DNA of 64,000 nucleotides, from assembly GCF_026000435.1 (NCBI RefSeq), contig NZ_AP026763.1, positions 2,108,001 to 2,172,000 on the forward strand. The letters run 5' to 3'. How positions within the stretch are numbered: the first letter of the stretch is position 1; the number at the start of each line of letters is the position of its first letter. The translations under genes were made by a program, and so were the position numbers. Shown here in pieces: positions 26,231 to 34,322 of the stretch. This DNA comes from Vibrio sp. STUT-A11 (GTDB lineage: Bacteria > Pseudomonadota > Gammaproteobacteria > Enterobacterales > Vibrionaceae). Under the pieces are notes generated by a model. It saw nothing but the letters and a program-made list of their open reading frames with translations. It was not told the origin of the DNA and did no database searches.

Positions 26231-27034
26231 ATGGACAGCGTAGTAGATATTAGCTGGATAAAACTGGCGATATTTAGTTTGATTTTGCTCATCCCTCTGG
26301 CAATTAACTATCGCTACAAATTGGGAATTGCGAAAGATACTTCGATCAGTGTTCTCCGTATGACAGTGCAGCTGATCCTGATAGGCGTTTACTTAGAGTA
26401 CCTCTTTCACCTAAATAGTTTACTGGTCAACGTGCTATGGATAGCCGTCATGATTGTGGTTGGCGCAAGCACGATTGCGGGTAAAGCTCGCTTACCTAAA
26501 AAACCATTGATGCTACCTCTGATCACAGGGCTTGTTTGCGGTCTATGTCCGCTTCTTATTGCTATGACGGTAGGTTTAGTTCGACCGACTCCTCTTTATA
26601 GTGCCCAATACATGATTCCTCTGGCAGGCATGTTGTTAGGTAATAGCTTAAGCAGCAACATCATCGCACTGCAAAACCTCTTTACCGCCTTTGAAGAGCG
26701 TAAGACAGAATACGAAGCGGCGATTTCACTTGGCGCTTCTCCCAAATACGCGTCATTTCCTTTTGTGCAAGAGGCGCTAAGAAAGTCCATGGCACCAATC
26801 TTAGCGTCAATGACCGCAACTGGCCTCGTGACACTCCCTGGGATGATGACTGGACAAATCTTGGGAGGCGCAAGCCCTCTGGTCGCGATTAAGTATCAAT
26901 TGGTGATCATGCTAGCGATTTTTGTCATGTTAAATATATCAGTGGTTATCACCCTAGAAATGACATTGAGCAGTGTGCAAACCAAAGAAGGCCGGATTAG
27001 AGTAAAAATTGAGCAAAAAAGTTCTACAAAATAA
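26231..27034 (+). CDS. FetB-like ABC transporter permease (UPF0014)
   Basis: Membrane permease of the UPF0014 family, whose E. coli member FetB (YbbM) with the ATPase FetA exports iron and protects against peroxide. The 267 residues span about seven helices. The conserved ALISLGASPKYA-like segment is seen here as AAISLGASPKYAS (about residue 162), followed by LPGMMTGQILGGASP. The ATG at 26231 is 5 nt after AGGAG, so I prefer it to the TTG one codon upstream. No ATPase gene is adjacent, unlike fetAB of E. coli, so the partner is elsewhere or absent. Confidence 0.8.
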   Translation: MDSVVDISWIKLAIFSLILLIPLAINYRYKLGIAKDTSISVLRMTVQLILIGVYLEYLFHLNSLLVNVLWIAVMIVVGASTIAGKARLPKKPLMLPLITGLVCGLCPLLIAMTVGLVRPTPLYSAQYMIPLAGMLLGNSLSSNIIALQNLFTAFEERKTEYEAAISLGASPKYASFPFVQEALRKSMAPILASMTATGLVTLPGMMTGQILGGASPLVAIKYQLVIMLAIFVMLNISVVITLEMTLSSVQTKEGRIRVKIEQKSSTK

Positions 27035-27114
27035 GTTCGAAGCACTCGCATATAACCGTTTAATTTTATAATATTTTCTGTACTGAGAGAGATACACACG
27101 ATGTTTAAGACAGG

Positions 27115-27137
27115 TTATCCACAGAAAATGTGGATAA
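27115..27137. promoter_or_regulatory. Inverted pair of perfect DnaA boxes
   Basis: TTATCCACA (27115-27123) and its reverse complement TGTGGATAA (27129-27137) are spaced by GAAAA. Both match the strongest DnaA-box consensus exactly. The pair could also form a 9-bp hairpin but has no T-tract, so it is not a convincing terminator of the preceding gene. Function is unknown. Confidence 0.65.
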
Positions 27138-27279
27138 GCAATGAAAACATATACGCAATCAGAAACATAACCGGTTGTCTGGAAAAAGGTTTTTCCTACA
27201 CACAACGGTCATAAATTGATCACTTGGCTGAAATACTCTAGTTTTACAGTGCAGGGAGTCGCAAAAAGGAGCAACTATC

Positions 27280-27417
27280 ATGGATGTATTAATGGTCTCT
27301 GAAAGGTACGATGAATTATTGTCTGATGCGCCACTGGAGTGGCTAGTGCAGGAACCAAGCGAAATGACGTCCCACTGGGTGCCTATCGAGTTTGGGATTA
27401 ACGAAGAGTTAGTATAG
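27280..27417 (+). CDS. Possible small protein, 45 residues
   Basis: Unrecognised ORF that starts MDVLMVSERYDELL and ends GINEELV. It has a strong ribosome-binding site (AAAGGAG, 8 nt before the ATG) and is followed 45 bp later by an excellent terminator. The product is acidic, with no signal peptide or membrane helix. Between a FetB-like gene and convergent focA it would form its own short transcript. I do not know a homologue. Confidence 0.55.
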   Translation: MDVLMVSERYDELLSDAPLEWLVQEPSEMTSHWVPIEFGINEELV

Positions 27418-27461
27418 CTGCATAGGTTTAAAGCGAGCAGACGCAAGACCTCAGACAAGAG

Positions 27462-27490
27462 AAAGGCGAGCTATTTGAGCTCGCCTTTTT
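27462..27490. terminator. Bidirectional terminator between small ORF and focA
   Basis: An 11-bp stem (AAAGGCGAGCT / AGCTCGCCTTT, loop ATTTG) is followed by TT on the plus strand (T5 in total with the stem) and preceded by AAA, which serves the minus strand. Confidence 0.9.
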
Positions 27491-27518
27491 ACTAATCTGA
27501 AATAGAGAAGATCACTGA

Positions 27519-28379
27519 TTATCTCAGGTGTTTGTCTTCATCACGCAGGTAAATCATCCAATACCACATACCGACAAACACACCACCGCCGATAATGTTG
27601 CCTAACGTAACAGGGATTAGGTTGTTGAAAATGAAACCTGTCATGTTCAAATCCGCGTAATTCGCTATATCTGCACCAGTCATTTGCCAGAAAGCCTCGG
27701 GGGCAAAGTACTTAATACCGATTGCCATTGGAACTTGGAACATATTCGCAATACAGTGCTCGAAACCTGCCGACACAAACATGGCGACGGGCAGAATCAT
27801 TACCGCAATCTTATCGGTTAACGTACGTCCACTGAATGTCATCCAGACAGCAATACAGACTAAAACGTTACACATAATGCCCAGCGCGACGGCTGCAAAG
27901 AAACCGTGATGTAATTTATGCTGGGAAATAGCCATGGCATTTAAGCCGACCTGCCCGCCGTCAAACATATACTGCTTGCTGACTAGCATACAAGCCACCA
28001 GCATAGCGGCACCAGCCATGTTACCAAAGTAAACCACAAACCAGTTTTTAACTAACGCCTTCCAGGAAATTTTTCCACTTGCACGCGCCACCAGAGTCAA
28101 CACCGAGCTGGTGAAAAGCTCTCCACCCGTGACCACTACGAGGATCAAACCAAGGCTGAATGCTAGACCACCAATTAAACGAGTGATACCCCAAGGTAAC
28201 TCCCCTGCACCTGTCGTTACAGTGGTATAAAAAATGAATGCAATACCAATGTGAAGCCCTGCGGAAATGGCAAGTAAGAAAGATTTAGCAGGTGCTTTAG
28301 TCGCTTTACCTACACCAACTTCAGCAGCGCGTTCAGCAGCTTGCGGCGGTAGTAATGAGTCAAACTGATTGAAATTCAT
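27519..28379 (-). CDS. focA: Formate channel FocA
   Basis: Pentameric formate/nitrite-family channel of the inner membrane. The 286 residues align along the whole length with what I recall of E. coli FocA: NxFDxLLPP start, KATKAPAKSFLLAISAG, WFVVYFGNMAGA, LVCIAVWMTFSGRTL, FEHCIANMF, NLIPVTLGNIIGGG. The start was set at MNFNQFDSLLPP (28379), where the family begins, although no ribosome-binding site is obvious; in-frame codons reach up to 28445. No pflB or pflA adjoins it, in contrast to the E. coli focA-pflB operon. Confidence 0.9.
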   Translation of the reverse strand: MNFNQFDSLLPPQAAERAAEVGVGKATKAPAKSFLLAISAGLHIGIAFIFYTTVTTGAGELPWGITRLIGGLAFSLGLILVVVTGGELFTSSVLTLVARASGKISWKALVKNWFVVYFGNMAGAAMLVACMLVSKQYMFDGGQVGLNAMAISQHKLHHGFFAAVALGIMCNVLVCIAVWMTFSGRTLTDKIAVMILPVAMFVSAGFEHCIANMFQVPMAIGIKYFAPEAFWQMTGADIANYADLNMTGFIFNNLIPVTLGNIIGGGVFVGMWYWMIYLRDEDKHLR

Positions 28380-28681
28380 GGTGGCGTAACATTTAGAAAC
28401 AATTAAGGAGGCGGCGATAATCGCGCGATTTTCACACTTTTTCAAGGGGTATTTGTAGTGTTAACTAAAAATATTGGTTATGGGATATTTATCGCCAAAT
28501 TTGAACCATTAAAAGGGGAAATTTTTGCTGTCATTGATATGTGACAAGAATATTTTCTTTCGAGTAAAAATCCCACGTTATATCAGCCTGATAGCAATAC
28601 AGTTAACACTTCTCGCGGTTTTGTGTTGCTCTAGCTGGTTTTTGAGACTAGCTTGGATAAAAAAGCGCAAAGGAATTATTT

Positions 28682-28918
28682 ATGAAATATTCAGCGGAAC
28701 ACATGGCCGAATTGAATCTACTTCTTCAGTTCGATTTAAGCAGCGCAGCAACGGGCATTAAAGTTCACAAAGATGCGTCCGAAGAAACCCAAAGCGCCAT
28801 TGCTCGTCTGTATGAGAAACAACTCTGCACCTTGCCCGATGGTGGTTACTTAACGGACGAAGGTATCGAAGTCGCAGAGCACGCGGAAAAAATTCTACGG
28901 GTGCTCGCTGCAAGTTAA
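28682..28918 (+). CDS. TIGR02647 family small protein
   Basis: 78-residue soluble protein of a conserved proteobacterial family I recall as TIGR02647, function unknown. The pattern ELNLLLQFDLSS...GIKVHKDA...RLYEKQLC..PDGGYLTDEG..AEHAEKIL is the family's. The helix-rich layout with a final GYLT wing suggests a winged-helix-like fold, but that is inference. It has an AGGA ribosome-binding site 7 nt before the ATG. Monocistronic, on the opposite strand to focA. Confidence 0.78.
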   Translation: MKYSAEHMAELNLLLQFDLSSAATGIKVHKDASEETQSAIARLYEKQLCTLPDGGYLTDEGIEVAEHAEKILRVLAAS

Positions 28919-29138
28919 CAAACCACTTTCAAAATGCCACTTATTTTAGGTGGCATTCACATATTTCCCCAATAGGTTTACACTTATTCCTGACACACTG
29001 AAGTTTGACTAACCCAATCAATCACATATATCGATACGCTGGTAAAGACACCTGTATAGTATCCCCTCCCTTTCTTCAGTGAAGAACAAAATACGCAGAA
29101 TCCTGTTTAACAACTTTAACTAAGTCGGGAAAAGACAT

Positions 29139-29969
29139 ATGGCAAACACATTGATTGTAGGTGCAGGCTGGCTAGGCACACCACTCGCCGAAGCTTTAGT
29201 AAACGCGGGCCAAACCGTTGTCGTGACTCGCCGCAGCCAGGAAAGGTTGGATGCATTGCCTGCCACACTCACCAATGCTGAGCTACTCGATCTCAGTCAG
29301 GCAAACGCAGAAATAAAATTGCCAGAGCTTATCCAACGTTATCAAATCAAGCACATCGTCGGTGCGTTTCCACCTGGGTTTAGAAAAGGTGGTGGTCAAG
29401 AGTATGCTCAACAATGGGCAACCCTAGTTGAAGCCGCGAAGCAGCAAGAGATTGAAAAGTTAGTGATGATCAGTTCCACGACGGTCTACCCTAATTTGCC
29501 TTCTGACATGAATGAAGATTCCGCCTCTCTTTCATTGGCACAAAACCATCCTCATTTTTCTGAAAACGCACAGATCATGTTACAAGCCGAGCAGTCTGTC
29601 ATCGACTCGGGTATCGACTACGCTATTTTACGCTGTAGCGGATTGATCGGTCCCGACAGGAATCCAGCTCGCTTTGCTGCGCGACTAAAACAAGTCAGCC
29701 GCAAAGCCCCTGCGAACATGGTCCATCAAAAAGATGCGGTTGCCGCTGCAAAATTTGCGCTGGCGCATATCGATAACGAAATTGTTAACGTGACAACACC
29801 CAATACCGTCAGTAAAGCCGAGTTCTATCAGGCCGCAATCACTAAGAGTGGTACTGAAGAACTATCTCTGCCTCCAGTGACGGAAGATGCCGACAAGCGC
29901 ATTGTCGCAGATAAGATCATTTCGCTCGGTTATCAATTTCAATTTAACTCAACGCTGGATGCACTATGA
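29139..29969 (+). CDS. NAD(P)-binding epimerase/dehydratase-like protein (YeeZ type)
   Basis: Rossmann-fold protein of the extended short-chain dehydrogenase family, 276 residues. The N-terminal dinucleotide-binding motif is GAGWLGTPLA (residues 8-17). The catalytic Tyr/Lys of true SDRs is not clear (SSTTVYPN around residue 115), so activity is uncertain. It matches YeeZ-like proteins of Vibrio and enterobacteria. It overlaps the next gene by 4 bp (ATGA), so the two are translationally coupled. Confidence 0.75.
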   Translation: MANTLIVGAGWLGTPLAEALVNAGQTVVVTRRSQERLDALPATLTNAELLDLSQANAEIKLPELIQRYQIKHIVGAFPPGFRKGGGQEYAQQWATLVEAAKQQEIEKLVMISSTTVYPNLPSDMNEDSASLSLAQNHPHFSENAQIMLQAEQSVIDSGIDYAILRCSGLIGPDRNPARFAARLKQVSRKAPANMVHQKDAVAAAKFALAHIDNEIVNVTTPNTVSKAEFYQAAITKSGTEELSLPPVTEDADKRIVADKIISLGYQFQFNSTLDAL

Positions 29970-30604
29970 AGCTTTATCAACATATCGAAACGCTCTGGGA
30001 TTACATGCAACTTAAGCATCAGCTAGAACCAGCGGATTGCTTGTTAGTCATGTGCAGTAATGACCTTCGTGTCGCAGAACATTCCGCAAAGCTTTACCAG
30101 CAAAAATTGGCACCGTTAATCATATTCTCTGGTGGAACGGGACGCTTTACTGATGGTTTATTTGACAAGAGTGAAGCCGAGACTTTCGCAGAGATAGCGC
30201 AAGCGGCAGGTGTCCCGGCTGAGGCAGTATTGCTAGAAACAAGCTCGACGAATAGTGGAGAAAACATTCGCTTTACTCATCAGTTACTCGAAGACAAAGG
30301 TATTTTGTGTGACTCAGTGATATTAGTGCAAAAACCATTTATGGAGCGTCGAGCTATCGCCACGTTCGAGAAACAATGGCAATCGCCCTATTCTCAGCTT
30401 CAAGTGAGCTCCACGGCTCACCCATTCTTCGACTACATAAATGAAGAGATGCCGCTAATGATGGTGCTAGAAGCACTGATGGAAGACTATTCTCGCGTCA
30501 AAACTTACCCTGATAAAGGGTATCAGACCGAGCAGGTTATCCCCGAAAATGTCGAGTTGTCTTATCAGGCTTTACATCGCAAGTTCGGTTTTGGCTTAGC
30601 TTAA
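29966..30604 (+). CDS. YdcF-like DUF218 protein
   Basis: 212-residue cytoplasmic protein of the DUF218 superfamily (YdcF/SanA/ElyC). Family motifs are LLVMCSNDLRVAEHSAKLY, IIFSGGTGR and ETSSTNSGENIRFTHQLL (about residue 90). E. coli YdcF binds S-adenosylmethionine; its role is unknown. Coupled to the upstream YeeZ-like gene. Confidence 0.8.
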   Translation: MKLYQHIETLWDYMQLKHQLEPADCLLVMCSNDLRVAEHSAKLYQQKLAPLIIFSGGTGRFTDGLFDKSEAETFAEIAQAAGVPAEAVLLETSSTNSGENIRFTHQLLEDKGILCDSVILVQKPFMERRAIATFEKQWQSPYSQLQVSSTAHPFFDYINEEMPLMMVLEALMEDYSRVKTYPDKGYQTEQVIPENVELSYQALHRKFGFGLA

Positions 30605-30625
30605 ACCCGCTAAGATGTGCAATGA

Positions 30626-30657
30626 AAAAGCCACCGACTTCAACTTCGGTGGCTTTT
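30626..30657. terminator. Bidirectional terminator between the ydcF-like gene and tdk
   Basis: A 12-bp perfect stem AAAAGCCACCGA / TCGGTGGCTTTT with an 8-nt loop serves both converging genes. Confidence 0.9.
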
Positions 30658-30684
30658 CTGAATCAGTGTAGCGAGCGAATAAAA

Positions 30685-31263
30685 CTACTTTCCTAACGCT
30701 TCTTTGTAATGCTGGCGACAAACTGAAACATAGCGTTCATTCCCGCCTATCGCGACTTGGTCACCCTCTTTGATAGCAACGCCATTTTCATCCGTACGAA
30801 TAACCATATTCGCTTTGCGACCACAGTGACAAATCGTCTTCAGTTCAACCAGTTTATCTGCCCATGACAACAGGTACTTGCTGCCTTCAAAAAGTTCGCC
30901 AAGAAAATCGGTACGAAGACCATAACAAAGCACAGGGATATGTAGCTTATCCACCACTTCTGTCAGTTGATATACCTGCTCTTTGGTTAGGAACTGGCAC
31001 TCATCAACCAAAATACAATGTCGCTTTTCAACCTCGTTTAACGCGGCAATCTCTTGATATAAATTGCTGTCCTGACCAAAAAGATGGGCGTCTGACTGTA
31101 AACCAATTCGAGAGCTTACTTTGCCCACACCGTAGCGGTCATCAAGTGCTGCCGTAAATATCACTGGCGTCATGCCACGTTCTTGGTAGTTAAAAGAAGA
31201 TTGAAGAAGAGTCGTTGATTTACCCGCATTCATCGCAGAGTAGTAGAAATACATCTGAGCCAC
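30685..31263 (-). CDS. tdk: Thymidine kinase
   Basis: Phosphorylates thymidine to dTMP in nucleoside salvage. It has the P-loop SAMNAGKST (about residues 9-17), the Walker B-like LVDECQFLT (about 86), and zinc-site cysteines in CHCGRKAN and near the C-terminal VCRQHY. The 192-residue length is normal. The start is GTG at 31263 with AGG 11 nt upstream; the ATG three codons later is an alternative. Confidence 0.94.
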   Translation of the reverse strand: MAQMYFYYSAMNAGKSTTLLQSSFNYQERGMTPVIFTAALDDRYGVGKVSSRIGLQSDAHLFGQDSNLYQEIAALNEVEKRHCILVDECQFLTKEQVYQLTEVVDKLHIPVLCYGLRTDFLGELFEGSKYLLSWADKLVELKTICHCGRKANMVIRTDENGVAIKEGDQVAIGGNERYVSVCRQHYKEALGK

Positions 31264-31317
31264 AGAGCATTACCTGAAGTTAAAGTGATTAATTTATGGG
31301 AATGGAATTAGAAAATA

Positions 31318-31342
31318 AAAGGGCTGAATCATCAGCCCTTTA
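31318..31342 (-). terminator. Intrinsic terminator of cysS
   Basis: On the minus strand AAAGGGCTGA / TCAGCCCTTT forms a 10-bp stem with a 4-nt loop, followed by TATTTTC, 15 bp past the cysS stop. Confidence 0.85.
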
Positions 31343-31356
31343 AAAAGAAAATTCAA

Positions 31357-32739
31357 TTACTTACGACGCCACGTTGTGCCTTCTGGACCATCTTCAAGCA
31401 CAATGCCCATCTCAGTCAGCTTGTCGCGTGCCATGTCTGCGTTTGCCCAATCTTTAGCTGCACGAGAATCGTTACGCAGTTTGATCAATGCTTCAATTTC
31501 TGCCACTTCATCATCATTACCGGCGTCACCTTTCAGGAAGGCTTCAGGATCTTGATAAAGAATACCGATAACATCTGCAAGCTCACGCATTAATGCGCCA
31601 AGCTCGCTCGCTTTCTCGATGCTTTCTGTCTTCAGGCGGTTTACTTCGCGCGCCATATCAAACAGTACTGAGTAAGCTTCAGGCGTGTTGAAATCGTCAT
31701 TCATCGCGTTAGTAAAGCGAGAAACGTACTCTTCGCCACCAGCTGGTGCTGCTTTCAAATCAAGACCACGTAGAGACGTGTACAGACGTTCTAGTGATGC
31801 ACGCGCTTGGTTTAGGTTATCTTCACTGTAGTTAAGCTGGCTACGGTAGTGACCAGACATCAGGAAGTAGCGAACTGTTTCCGCATCGTAGTAACCTAAA
31901 ACGTCACGGATGGTGAAGAAGTTACCCAGTGATTTAGACATTTTCTCTCTGTCTACCATCACCATGCCGCTGTGCATCCAAGTGTTCACGTACTTGGTAT
32001 CGTGTGCACAGCAAGACTGAGCGATCTCATTCTCGTGGTGTGGGAACTGAAGGTCAGAGCCGCCGCCGTGGATATCGAAGTGGTCACCAAGAATTGAAGA
32101 GTTCATTGCAGAACATTCAATGTGCCAACCTGGACGACCTGGACCCCAAGGAGATTCCCAAGTTGGTTCACCTGGCTTCGACATTTTCCAAAGTACGAAA
32201 TCTAGTGGGCTGCGTTTCGCGGTTTCGATATCAACACGAGCACCAGCCTGAAGCTGATCCAGATCTTGCTTCGACAGCTTGCCGTATTCGTCGAACTTGC
32301 CTACTTCAAACATGACGTCGCCATTGTCAGCAACATATGCGAAACCACGCTCGATCAGCTTTTGAACCAGTTCAATGATTTCAGGGATAAACTGAGTTGC
32401 GCGAGGTTCAATATCTGGGCGCTTCATGTTTAGCGCATCGAAGTCAGCGTGCATTTCACCAATCAGGCGTTCAGTCAATGAATCACAAGATTCACCGTTT
32501 TCTGCGGCTCGCTTAATGATCTTATCGTCGATATCGGTGATATTACGCACAAACGTTAGATCGTAACCTAGGTAACGTAGGTAGCGAGACACAACGTCAA
32601 AAGACACAAAAGTACGACCATGGCCAATGTGACAGAGATCGTAGATGGTAACTCCACAGACATACATGCCAACTTTGCCGGCTGTAATTGGTTTGAATTC
32701 CTCTTTCTGTCTTGTGAGTGTGTTATATATCTTTAACAT
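31357..32739 (-). CDS. cysS: Cysteinyl-tRNA synthetase
   Basis: Class I aminoacyl-tRNA synthetase charging tRNA-Cys, 460 residues. Signature sequences are CHIGHGRTF (HIGH) near residue 36 and KMSKSLGN (KMSKS) near residue 268. Zinc ligands are visible in CGVTIYD, HIECSAM and HHENEIAQ. The C-terminal DALR-type anticodon-binding helical domain is present. Divergent from ppiB, a common arrangement in gamma-proteobacteria. Confidence 0.97.
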   Translation of the reverse strand: MLKIYNTLTRQKEEFKPITAGKVGMYVCGVTIYDLCHIGHGRTFVSFDVVSRYLRYLGYDLTFVRNITDIDDKIIKRAAENGESCDSLTERLIGEMHADFDALNMKRPDIEPRATQFIPEIIELVQKLIERGFAYVADNGDVMFEVGKFDEYGKLSKQDLDQLQAGARVDIETAKRSPLDFVLWKMSKPGEPTWESPWGPGRPGWHIECSAMNSSILGDHFDIHGGGSDLQFPHHENEIAQSCCAHDTKYVNTWMHSGMVMVDREKMSKSLGNFFTIRDVLGYYDAETVRYFLMSGHYRSQLNYSEDNLNQARASLERLYTSLRGLDLKAAPAGGEEYVSRFTNAMNDDFNTPEAYSVLFDMAREVNRLKTESIEKASELGALMRELADVIGILYQDPEAFLKGDAGNDDEVAEIEALIKLRNDSRAAKDWANADMARDKLTEMGIVLEDGPEGTTWRRK

Positions 32740-32942
32740 GATCTCTATCTATGATTGTGAATGAATACAAGAAGGCCGAGTATAACAACTCCGACCTTAT
32801 TAGGTAATAGTAATTAACCTATAAAACGATAATCGGCTAAACTTCAAGCACAAAATAATTAATTTCTTCTTCCTGAGTTTTTAAAGCGTTATAACTTAGG
32901 CTAGAATCTCGGGCTCAATACAACACAGTAAAGGACAGTAGC

Positions 32943-33437
32943 ATGATCACCCTTCACACTAATTTTGGTGACATCAAGATTCAACTAAACGAAGAGAAAG
33001 CGCCAGAAACAAGCGCAAACTTCCTACAGTACTGCCGCGACGGTTTTTACGACAACACGCTATTCCACCGTGTTATTGATGGTTTCATGGTTCAAGGTGG
33101 CGGCATGGAGTCAGGTCTGCGTGAAAAATCAACACGTGCACCAATCAAAAACGAAGCAAACAACGGCCTTAGCAACAAAGTAGGTACGCTTGCTATGGCA
33201 CGTACTATGGAACCGCACTCAGCAAGCTCTCAGTTCTTCATCAACGTAAACAACAACACATTCCTGGATTTCCGTAGCGAAAGCCTAGACGGTTGGGGTT
33301 ACTGTGTATTCGGTGAAGTTGTAGAAGGTATGGACGTAGTTAACCAAATCAAAGGCGTTAGCACTGGTTCTTACGGCATGCACCAAGACGTACCACTAGA
33401 AGACGTGGTAATCACTGGTACAACGATCGAAGAGTAA
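32943..33437 (+). CDS. ppiB: Peptidyl-prolyl cis-trans isomerase B (cyclophilin)
   Basis: Cytoplasmic cyclophilin of 164 residues that speeds proline isomerisation in folding proteins. Core cyclophilin residues are seen in FHRVIDGFMVQGGG, SASSQFFINV and GWGYCVFGEVVEGMDVV. AAAGGA stands 7 nt before the ATG. It is followed by lpxH after a strong hairpin. Confidence 0.96.
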   Translation: MITLHTNFGDIKIQLNEEKAPETSANFLQYCRDGFYDNTLFHRVIDGFMVQGGGMESGLREKSTRAPIKNEANNGLSNKVGTLAMARTMEPHSASSQFFINVNNNTFLDFRSESLDGWGYCVFGEVVEGMDVVNQIKGVSTGSYGMHQDVPLEDVVITGTTIEE

Positions 33438-33458
33438 TTCTTACGAACTTAATTTAAT

Positions 33459-33477
33459 GGGGAGGCATCGCCTCCCC
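33459..33477 (+). terminator. Hairpin between ppiB and lpxH
   Basis: An 8-bp GC-rich stem (GGGGAGGC / GCCTCCCC, 3-nt loop) is followed by TTATTTCT. It ends only 8 nt before the lpxH ATG, so it may act as a partial terminator or as a translational control element. Confidence 0.6.
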
Positions 33478-33485
33478 TTATTTCT

Positions 33486-34214
33486 ATGACAACATTATTT
33501 ATATCAGACCTGCACCTTACGCCGTCACGCCCTGACATTACAGAGTGTTTTGTGACGTTTATGCGCACAGAAGCCCCAAAAGCCGACGCTTTATACGTAT
33601 TAGGCGATCTTTTCGAGTTTTGGGTCGGTGACGATGACAAAACGCCTTTCGCAAACCAAATTCGGACCGAATTTAAAGCACTTACCGACAGCGGTGTTCG
33701 TGTCTTCTTTATTCAAGGCAACCGTGATTTCCTGTTAGGAAAACGTTTTTGCCAACAAACGGGGATTATGCTTCTTGATGATGTTTGTACCATTGATCTT
33801 TATGGCAAAAAAGCGGTGATCTTACATGGCGATACCCTTTGTACAGACGACATAGATTATCAGAAGTTTCGTAAAACCGTTCACCAACCATGGTTGCAAT
33901 GGGTCTTCAACCATATCCCATGGTTTATAAAGAAAAAAATCGTCGCCAAAGTTCAATCAGATATTCGAGATGACAAAAGTAACAAATCCTTAGAAATCAT
34001 GGATGTCAACCAAAGCGAAGTAGAGAAAGTGATGTCTCAACATTGTGTCGACCTGATGATTCATGGTCATACCCATCGTCCCAACACACATAATTTTGAC
34101 GTTAACGGAATTAACAAAACACGCATAGTTTTAGGTGACTGGTATACGCAAGGCTCAGTTTTACAAGTAAATTCTGACCATTTTGTTCTACAAACAAGGC
34201 CTTTCAACTCATAA
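33486..34214 (+). CDS. lpxH: UDP-2,3-diacylglucosamine hydrolase
   Basis: Peripheral membrane calcineurin-like phosphoesterase that cleaves UDP-2,3-diacylglucosamine to lipid X and UMP in lipid A synthesis. Metal-site motifs in order: DLHL (8-11), GDLFEFWVGDD (about 41), GNRDF (about 79), HGDT (about 118), and HGHTHRP near residue 193. The 242-residue length is normal. The ATG has no normal ribosome-binding site; the only GGAGG lies in the hairpin just upstream. Confidence 0.95.
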   Translation: MTTLFISDLHLTPSRPDITECFVTFMRTEAPKADALYVLGDLFEFWVGDDDKTPFANQIRTEFKALTDSGVRVFFIQGNRDFLLGKRFCQQTGIMLLDDVCTIDLYGKKAVILHGDTLCTDDIDYQKFRKTVHQPWLQWVFNHIPWFIKKKIVAKVQSDIRDDKSNKSLEIMDVNQSEVEKVMSQHCVDLMIHGHTHRPNTHNFDVNGINKTRIVLGDWYTQGSVLQVNSDHFVLQTRPFNS

Positions 34215-34322
34215 ATGACGCAAAACCTGTTAAGAGCTTACAATATTCGGACTTAAAGCATAGATATTTTACCAAAAATCGTTATCATCATATGACTCAG
34301 TTAAGCAGAATGAAGTACCTAA

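Noticed and set aside
27181..27196. GGAAAAAGGTTTTTCC palindrome as terminator of the FetB-like gene
   Set aside because: Only a 2-nt loop, AT-rich stem and no T-tract after it; too weak to call.
27101..27214. 37-codon ORF (MFKTGYPQKMW start) that contains the DnaA-box pair
   Set aside because: The GAGAGA upstream is a poor and distant ribosome-binding site, the codons are partly dictated by the DnaA boxes, and the product shows no sign of a real protein.
28533..28552. FNR-like site (TTGAT then GACAA) upstream of focA
   Set aside because: Only the left half matches TTGAT-N4-ATCAA; the right half has two mismatches, so it is not better than chance in AT-rich DNA.
28525..28761. ORF upstream of and overlapping the TIGR02647 gene
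   Set aside because: It runs through the promoter region, has basic low-complexity composition, lacks a ribosome-binding site and overlaps a better-supported gene in another frame.
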